Program-made: the position numbers and the translations under genes
Shown here: positions 6,613-11,392 of the stretch, in pieces
Layout of the letters: each line of letters begins with the position of its first letter
Position numbering within the stretch: the first letter of the stretch is position 1
Assembly: GCA_021772365.1 (NCBI GenBank)
Contig: JAJFMC010000262.1
Span: 1 to 11,392, forward strand
Direction: 5' to 3'
Source of the DNA: Chlamydiota bacterium
GTDB taxonomy: Bacteria; Chlamydiota; Chlamydiia; Chlamydiales; Criblamydiaceae
DNA: 11,392 bases
The notes under the pieces: model-generated
Database searches by the model: none
What the model was told of the DNA's origin: nothing
Seen by the model: only the letters and a program-made list of their open reading frames with translations

Positions 6613-7239
6613 TTACGCCGCTCCCATCAAATATACAAAAGTGAAGACAAAGATCCATACTAAATCCAGAAAATGCCAAAAAAGACTAAAGATCACAAGG
6701 CGACGAAATGTATCCATCGTAACACCTTGAAAGAACACCTGAAAAAACATCACAATAAGCCACAAACAGCCGACGGTAATATGCAATCCATGGGTACCAA
6801 CCAGAGTGAAAAATGACGATAGAAACGCACTAACCTTCCAGCTTGCTCCTTCATCAACTAATCTAGAGAACTCCGAGACTTCCAAATACAGAAACGAAAC
6901 GCCCAAAATAAGTGTTAGAATCATCCAGAGGTAAATGAGGCCGATTTTATTTTTCGCCGCAGCAAGAACGATAAATCCTCCTGTTACACTACTGAGAAGA
7001 AGAATAATTGTCTCAGTAAATGCTGTTGACACGTGAAAAATATCGTGAGGTGTCGGCCCTCCGAAGGTATTTGGACTCAATACGGCATAGGTGATAAACA
7101 GCGTTGCAAAAATGATGCAGTCTGTCATGAGGTATACCCAAAAGCCTATAACCGTCTTGTGGAAGTGATCCTGATGGGGATCTGGAACGCTTATGTCGGC
7201 ATTTGGATCTACTGTATGGTGAATTGTTAGATCAGTCAT
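6613..7239 (-). CDS. cyoC: Cytochrome bo quinol oxidase subunit III
   Basis: A 208-residue protein with five membrane helices, the size and layout of CyoC (about 204 residues in E. coli). Family features are GFWVYLMTDCIIFATLFITY in the first helix, ETIILLLSS in the second, FLYLEVSEF in the third-helix loop, SSFFTLVGTHGLHITVG in the fourth and FWHFLDLVWIFVFTF in the fifth. Subunit III of heme-copper oxidases has no redox centre; it stabilises subunit I and its proton-uptake path. Its ATG overlaps the cyoB stop in an ATGA, so translation is coupled. The N-terminal 25 residues are polar and histidine-rich (HQDHFHK), as in other CyoC proteins. Confidence 0.95.
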   Translation of the reverse strand: MTDLTIHHTVDPNADISVPDPHQDHFHKTVIGFWVYLMTDCIIFATLFITYAVLSPNTFGGPTPHDIFHVSTAFTETIILLLSSVTGGFIVLAAAKNKIGLIYLWMILTLILGVSFLYLEVSEFSRLVDEGASWKVSAFLSSFFTLVGTHGLHITVGCLWLIVMFFQVFFQGVTMDTFRRLVIFSLFWHFLDLVWIFVFTFVYLMGAA

Positions 7240-9203
7240 GCTTGTTGATGCCTCTTAAGGTTTGCTTCTTCAGTTTTTCTTACTTCTTCTGCAGTGATCA
7301 GTTGGTGTTCGTCCTTGGAAGATAACCGAATTATCGTTACGACGACTATACCAATAAAGCTGGCAATAGATAACCAGTTGATATGCCAGGTCATGGCAAA
7401 TCCGAAGGCTAAACTCAATCCCCCTATGATAACCCCAACAGAGGTGTTTACGGGCAGGTGAATATCTTCATATTCCAGTGGTGCTTTAGATTTTTCCGCA
7501 TAATCCTCAGCCCATAATGGGTCGAGCTGATCGACTGTTGGAACAACTGCGAAATTATAAACGGCCGGTGGCGATGAAGTCGCCCACTCTAAAGTACGAC
7601 CATTCCATGGATTGCCACTACAGGCGTTCTTTTTACGGTTGTATATGCTCCAAAATAGTCCACCAAATTGAATCGCCGCACCAATGAGTATAATAATGGC
7701 TCCGATCAATGCCACAACGAATAATGGATGCCAGCCGGTAGCTGCTTCATAATGATTGAGTCTTCTTGTCGCTCCCATAAATCCAAGCATATATAGCGGC
7801 ATAAAGGCAAACAAGAATCCTGTAAACCAACACCAGAATGCTGCTCTGTTTAATTTTTCATCGATATAAAATCCGGTAAATTTCGGGAACCAATATGTAA
7901 ACCCAGCGAAAAATCCAAAAAGAACACCTCCTATCACCATGCCATGGAAGTGTGCGATAAGAAATAAGCTGTTGTGGACTTGGAAGTCTACAGGTGGTGC
8001 TGATAGAAGAATACCTGTCATACCAGCAACGCTGAAGTTCAAAACGAAGGCGAAAAACCATAGCATCGGCGAAGTGAAGTGCACTTTTCCACGGAATTTC
8101 GTAAACAGCCAATTGAAGATTTTCACTCCTGTTGGAATAGCAACAAACATGGTCACGACAGAGAAGAATGTGTTAACGCCGGGTCCAGCACCCATAGTGA
8201 AGAAGTGGTGTACCCAAACGATGAAAGATAGGACGCCGATAGCGACCATAGCCCACACCATAGAGATATATCCAAACAGGCGTTTTTCGGAAAATGTCGG
8301 AACGATTTCGGAGAAAATACCAAATGCCGGAAGTATCAAAACATAGACTTCAGGATGTCCCCATGCCCAAATGAGATTCACATAAAGCATCGGGTTTCCA
8401 CCGTACGACGCAGTGAAGAAATGCATGTCCATATAACGGTCTAGGGTAAGCATGAAAACGGTAGCTGTAAGAATGGGAAATGCGAAGATCACGAGGACCA
8501 CTGACACAAGGCAACTCCAGACGAAGATAGGCATCTTCATCATCGTCATCCCTGGACAACGCATCTTTAAGATCGTTATCAAAAAGTTAATTCCGGAAAG
8601 GGTCGACCCCACCCCCGATATCTGCACAGCCCATATCCAATAGTCCGTTCCTTCACCCGGACTGTATTGCAGTTCTGATAGTGGAGGGTATGCCAGCCAT
8701 CCGGAAATTGAGAAATCTCCGATACCTAATGAAATAAGAGTAAGAAACCCTCCAGCCGCGAACAGCCAAAATCCCACAGCATTGAGGAAAGGGTAAGCCA
8801 AGTCGCGAGCACCTATCTGCAAGGGAACGATTAAATTCATGAGTCCAAACATAAAGCCCATGGCAACGAAAAAAATCATCGTCGTACCGTGAGCGGAGAA
8901 GACTTCTTGAAAGTGGGTTGCTGTAAGAAAGCCTTGGGTCTCACTTACAGCAGTTGCTTGCTGCAGTCGCATCATCATCGCATCAGCAGCACCTTTCAAA
9001 AACATGATAAGGACTACAACGATGTACATGATACCGATTTTTTTATGGTCTACAGTTGTTATCCACTCCTTCCATAGCCATTTCCACCTTCTCAAGTAGG
9101 TAATTAATAGTACGACTAAGAGACCATTTACAGCACCGCCGAGAACAGCCATGTTCTGAACTGGATCGTGTTGAAAGGCTTCAAGTGTTAATCTACCAAA
9201 CAT
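7236..9203 (-). CDS. cyoB: Cytochrome bo quinol oxidase subunit I
   Basis: The 655-residue catalytic subunit of a proton-pumping quinol oxidase in the inner membrane. Heme and copper ligands are all present: H105 (low-spin heme, SAHGTTMIFF), H283 with Y287 (GHPEVY), the CuB pair H332-H333 (WVHHFF), H418 (high-spin heme) and H420 (low-spin heme) in LIAHFHG. The D-channel residues N123, D134 and N141 and the inner glutamate E285 are kept. ATSSPPAVYNFAVVP near 541-555 and the C-terminal helices are typical of CyoB rather than of CtaD. Length matches E. coli CyoB (663). In the quinol site, D74 and H97 are kept, but the arginine known as R71 in E. coli is K70 and Q101 is E100. It starts 14 bases after cyoA and overlaps cyoC by 4 bases. 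Confidence 0.97.
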   Translation of the reverse strand: MFGRLTLEAFQHDPVQNMAVLGGAVNGLLVVLLITYLRRWKWLWKEWITTVDHKKIGIMYIVVVLIMFLKGAADAMMMRLQQATAVSETQGFLTATHFQEVFSAHGTTMIFFVAMGFMFGLMNLIVPLQIGARDLAYPFLNAVGFWLFAAGGFLTLISLGIGDFSISGWLAYPPLSELQYSPGEGTDYWIWAVQISGVGSTLSGINFLITILKMRCPGMTMMKMPIFVWSCLVSVVLVIFAFPILTATVFMLTLDRYMDMHFFTASYGGNPMLYVNLIWAWGHPEVYVLILPAFGIFSEIVPTFSEKRLFGYISMVWAMVAIGVLSFIVWVHHFFTMGAGPGVNTFFSVVTMFVAIPTGVKIFNWLFTKFRGKVHFTSPMLWFFAFVLNFSVAGMTGILLSAPPVDFQVHNSLFLIAHFHGMVIGGVLFGFFAGFTYWFPKFTGFYIDEKLNRAAFWCWFTGFLFAFMPLYMLGFMGATRRLNHYEAATGWHPLFVVALIGAIIILIGAAIQFGGLFWSIYNRKKNACSGNPWNGRTLEWATSSPPAVYNFAVVPTVDQLDPLWAEDYAEKSKAPLEYEDIHLPVNTSVGVIIGGLSLAFGFAMTWHINWLSIASFIGIVVVTIIRLSSKDEHQLITAEEVRKTEEANLKRHQQA

Positions 9204-9217
9204 AATTGACTCGTTGT

Positions 9218-10108
9218 TTAGGCCTTAGCTGGGGGTTTCATAAACTTCATGATTACTTCATTAAAGAGATCGGGATCTGTCAGCTGATAAAATTCAGGGG
9301 TATTATTCTGTGAGGGTTCAGCTAACTTTTTATACTCTGTCATATCGAGAGATTTATCTGATTTCTGTGCTGACTGCACCCATTCTTTATAGGCATCTTC
9401 AGATGTAGCTTTCGTCATGAAATGCATCCCTGCAAACCCCTCTCCACTGATATTTGCCGAAGACCCTCTAAAAGACCCTTGTTCATTTGCAATCAGGTGC
9501 AGCTCTGTTCTCATGCCAGGCATAGCATAGATTTGTCCGCCTAAGCTAGGAATCCAGAATGAGTTCATTGGGGCATCGGCAGTAATAAAGAAGTGGATAG
9601 GTGTATCTTCCGGGATATGTAATGAGTTGACAGATGCCACTTTTTCTTCCGGATAGATAAATAGCCATTTCCATTGAAGGGCGACGACTTCGATATTTAT
9701 CGGTTTCTTGTCTGACTCTATGGGCTTGTATGGGTCGAGCTCATAGGTGTTAATCCATGTGATGTAAGAAACGATCAAGGTAAATACAAGTGGCACCCCC
9801 CACCAGAAGAATTCTGCAATTTTATGGTCAACTAGGTGTGGGTCGTACTTAGACTCATTATTATCTGATCTATACCACCACGAGAAGATAAAGGTGAGGA
9901 TAAAAACAGGGACAACAAAGATGAGCATGAGCACTTGGATTAAAAGAAGAAGATCGCGCTGTTTTAAAGCGATGAGTCCTTTAGGAAATAATACGGCAAT
10001 ATTTTTGAAGAACAGAAGGATTTCCAAAGGCTGCATCAGAAGAATAATCAATAAGATAACTCCCGAGAATAGGAGCTTGGTGAAGATAGACTTAGTTGCT
10101 TTTTTCAT
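9218..10108 (-). CDS. cyoA: Cytochrome bo quinol oxidase subunit II
   Basis: A 296-residue subunit with an N-terminal hydrophobic segment (about 12-42), two further membrane helices (about 53-77 and 100-118) and a periplasmic cupredoxin domain. VALQWKWLFIYPEE, MNSFWIPSLGGQIYAMPGM and SGEGFAGMHF are CyoA signatures. The protein contains no cysteine at all: the CuA ligands of cytochrome c oxidases are absent, as expected for a quinol oxidase, and so is the lipobox cysteine found in E. coli CyoA, so its N-terminus may stay as a membrane anchor. An in-frame TGA 12 bases before the ATG fixes the start at or after 10108; only a weak GAG serves as ribosome binding site. It is the first gene of the operon, behind the promoter at 10147-10175. 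The C-terminal tail is short compared with E. coli. Confidence 0.95.
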   Translation of the reverse strand: MKKATKSIFTKLLFSGVILLIILLMQPLEILLFFKNIAVLFPKGLIALKQRDLLLLIQVLMLIFVVPVFILTFIFSWWYRSDNNESKYDPHLVDHKIAEFFWWGVPLVFTLIVSYITWINTYELDPYKPIESDKKPINIEVVALQWKWLFIYPEEKVASVNSLHIPEDTPIHFFITADAPMNSFWIPSLGGQIYAMPGMRTELHLIANEQGSFRGSSANISGEGFAGMHFMTKATSEDAYKEWVQSAQKSDKSLDMTEYKKLAEPSQNNTPEFYQLTDPDLFNEVIMKFMKPPAKA

Positions 10109-10146
10109 GATCGCTCACATCGCCTTATCAAGATTTGACTATACAA

Positions 10147-10175
10147 CCTATACTAAATTTTTTAATCCAAGTCAA
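10147..10175 (-). promoter_or_regulatory. Promoter of the cyoABCD operon
   Basis: On the minus strand TTGACT (10170-10175) is followed after 17 bases by TATAGG (10147-10152), a near-consensus sigma-70-type arrangement. The spacer is AT-rich. Transcription would begin near 10140, about 32 bases before the cyoA start. A second TATAGT lies about 12 bases further on. Confidence 0.55.
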
Positions 10176-10247
10176 TTCAAAGGATCCTTTACAGTATCCC
10201 TTATCTTCAGATAGAGCCTACGCATCAGGAGACAAAGAAAGAGTGCT

Positions 10248-10293
10248 ACGACAAGTTTGGGTAGCAATTTGGGTCTCAGAACCCTGATTGCCA
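10248..10293. repeat. Copy of the foldback-element motif with its own hairpin
   Basis: ACGACAAGTTTGGG followed by TAGCAATTTGGGTC (10248-10275) is a near match, in opposite orientation, to 190-218 in the left arm of the foldback element. Directly after it ACCCTGATTGCCA (10281-10293) is an imperfect inverted copy of 10262-10274, forming a 13-base stem with a 6-base loop. No T-run follows, so it is not an obvious terminator. Confidence 0.55.
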
Positions 10294-10332
10294 TCTTTAT
10301 TATAAATTCAACTTGACTAATATAGTATATAC

Positions 10333-10360
10333 TTGCATCATTGTTATTTAATTCTAACAT
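10333..10360 (+). promoter_or_regulatory. Possible promoter of the last gene
   Basis: TTGCAT (10333-10338) and TAACAT (10355-10360) are spaced by 16 bases and would start transcription about 30 bases before the ATG at 10397. Several other AT-rich hexamers lie nearby, such as TATACT at 10328-10333, so the exact site is uncertain. No good Shine-Dalgarno sequence precedes the ATG. Confidence 0.25.
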
Positions 10361-10396
10361 AGACAACAAAACTACTGTTTTTTTTTACTAATAAAC

Positions 10397-11392
10397 ATGA
10401 ATATTATGACAAATATTAATCAAAGTTTAAAACCAACGGATGTTAACCAACATGTAGCTAGCACAAGCAGTATGGTGAGAACTAACAGTGAAAAAAACAT
10501 CCAGCTTTCACAACAAATTGCTGAAAGCTCTGCAGATACAATTAGAACTGCACAAGAAGCTCAGAAAAAGCCACTTAAATTACGTTTTACACTTGCGGAT
10601 ACTGTCAAAATATTAGACTCCGACGACCAGACTCTTAAATATTTTATTAGCAGAATGAAGAAACGTTTCCAAACAAAACAAAATCTCGCAAACACGATTC
10701 CTCAAACCAAAGCTTCCAAAAGTTTTGGGTTTAAATCCCCTAAAGACAAAAATCTCATACGGGCATACAACTATCACACTCAGCTTTCAGTAGCCTCGGC
10801 GTTGCATCCTAATCAACAGGAAAGCGATAGGCTAAGCGTGTTATATAGCTACTTAGGCACTCAGGCCCCCGCCAGCCAGCTTTCAGAAGTTTGTGATGCT
10901 AACGACCAGCTAGCTTACAATTACCCCTGCCCAAAAACCGTAAAAAATCTTGTAAATTTGATAGGTCAGGAACGTACACTTCAAGCCATCGAAACAATTA
11001 TTAACGAAGATCTCGGCTGGCTAATGGATAGCCTGAAAAAAGAAATTGGCGACAAAATCGAGATCCTTGAAGACTATGCTTATCTCGCTTTATGTGTAGA
11101 CGAGGTATATAAGCTAAAAACTTCTCCCCCCACAGAAAAGTATGCTTGGGTGATGGCAGTACTCGGTGTAAATAAAGCAAGCAAACAGGCAGATTTTAAG
11201 TTTACTAAAAGTGAAAAACCAGCACTTTCCACACAGCAATATATGCATGGTCGATTAGCTGCAACACTCAATCAAACATATGAAAATCTGAAAACTGTTG
11301 GACAGTCTGATGAGTGCCAATGGAAACATCACGACAAGAAAATGTTTAAATTCTCCTGTAATGCCTTTATTCAGGAGCTACAAGACTCTAAT
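10397..11392 (+). CDS. Hypothetical protein, C-terminally cut by the window end
   Basis: A frame of 332 codons opens with ATG at 10397 and stays open to the last base, so the stop lies beyond the window. A second methionine is codon 4. I do not recognise a family. The first 55 residues are rich in Ser, Thr, Gln and Asn (NINQSLKPTDVNQHVASTSS and similar), look disordered and carry no signal peptide or membrane helix. From about residue 60 the protein is soluble, mixed charged and mostly helical in appearance, with a stretch at about 186-240 (KNLVNLIGQERTLQAIETII, then EILEDYAYLALCVDEVYK) that may form a helical bundle. The polar N-terminus is compatible with a type III secretion substrate, but that is only a hint. 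The codon pattern stays coding-like throughout, and the frame is divergent from cyoA across 288 bases. Confidence 0.75.
   Translation, partial: MNIMTNINQSLKPTDVNQHVASTSSMVRTNSEKNIQLSQQIAESSADTIRTAQEAQKKPLKLRFTLADTVKILDSDDQTLKYFISRMKKRFQTKQNLANTIPQTKASKSFGFKSPKDKNLIRAYNYHTQLSVASALHPNQQESDRLSVLYSYLGTQAPASQLSEVCDANDQLAYNYPCPKTVKNLVNLIGQERTLQAIETIINEDLGWLMDSLKKEIGDKIEILEDYAYLALCVDEVYKLKTSPPTEKYAWVMAVLGVNKASKQADFKFTKSEKPALSTQQYMHGRLAATLNQTYENLKTVGQSDECQWKHHDKKMFKFSCNAFIQELQDSN

Larger units (their letters stand above)
10109..10396. other. Divergent intergenic region between cyoA and the last gene
   Basis: These 288 bases hold the cyo promoter on the minus strand, a repeat with hairpin at 10248-10293, and a possible plus-strand promoter nearer the last gene. 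Open frames on the minus strand here show no family features and overlap the promoter and repeat, so I call no gene. Confidence 0.6.

Noticed and set aside
7858..8559. Frames on both strands within cyoB
   Set aside because: cyoB is full length with every ligand in place, so these are out-of-frame or antisense by-products.
10172..10369. A 65-codon minus-strand frame upstream of cyoA
   Set aside because: It overlaps the repeat at 10248-10293 and ends beside the cyo promoter, and its sequence shows no domain or signal.
1..11392. CRISPR arrays, rRNA genes and integrase-type mobile genes
   Set aside because: No regularly spaced direct repeats, no rRNA-like sequence and no recombinase or transposase motif were found on either strand.

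Overview
The window looks like a stretch of chromosome from an obligate intracellular, chlamydia-like bacterium (Parachlamydiales or a relative). The reasons are AT-rich intergenic DNA, two genes with eukaryote-type signalling domains, and what I recall of the Chlamydia trachomatis order (truA next to a HAD phosphatase, CT463-CT464), which would match the conserved genes flanking the left half. A Legionella-like host cannot be excluded from sequence alone; I put the chlamydial assignment at about 0.6.

Layout, left to right. The last 31 codons of truA lie at 1-93 (+). A gene-free stretch follows, filled by a 420-bp foldback (MITE-like) element at 117-536 with 27-bp terminal inverted repeats and a nested 95-bp hairpin. 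Next is a 676-residue protein kinase gene (675-2705, +) whose C-terminus resembles an SH2 domain. It converges with a RhoGAP-domain protein (2716-3831, -) that keeps the catalytic arginine finger and has an 11-residue Arg/Lys-rich stretch. The RhoGAP gene follows, on the same strand, a HAD-family phosphatase (3864-4538, -). Divergent from the HAD gene is a lipoprotein with a degenerate peptidase-M15-like fold (4602-5411, +), which converges with a Qnr/McbG-like pentapeptide repeat protein (5422-5988, -).

The right half is an intact cytochrome bo-type quinol oxidase operon, cyoABCD, on the minus strand (10108 to 6252) behind a good promoter at 10147-10175. No cyoE (heme O synthase) follows cyoD; the next gene is the pentapeptide gene. 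The last gene (10397 to the end, +) runs off the window: 332 codons are visible, with no family recognised.

How the genes work together. CyoA-D form a terminal oxidase that reduces oxygen with quinol and pumps protons. The kinase/SH2-like and RhoGAP proteins have no obvious bacterial substrate; acting on host phosphotyrosine signalling and host Rho-family GTPases is the natural inference, which makes them candidate secreted effectors. They sit beside a mobile-looking repeat and between two probable backbone genes, consistent with an inserted effector module. Short pieces of the foldback element recur in two other intergenic gaps of this window, so it probably belongs to a repeat family dispersed in this genome.
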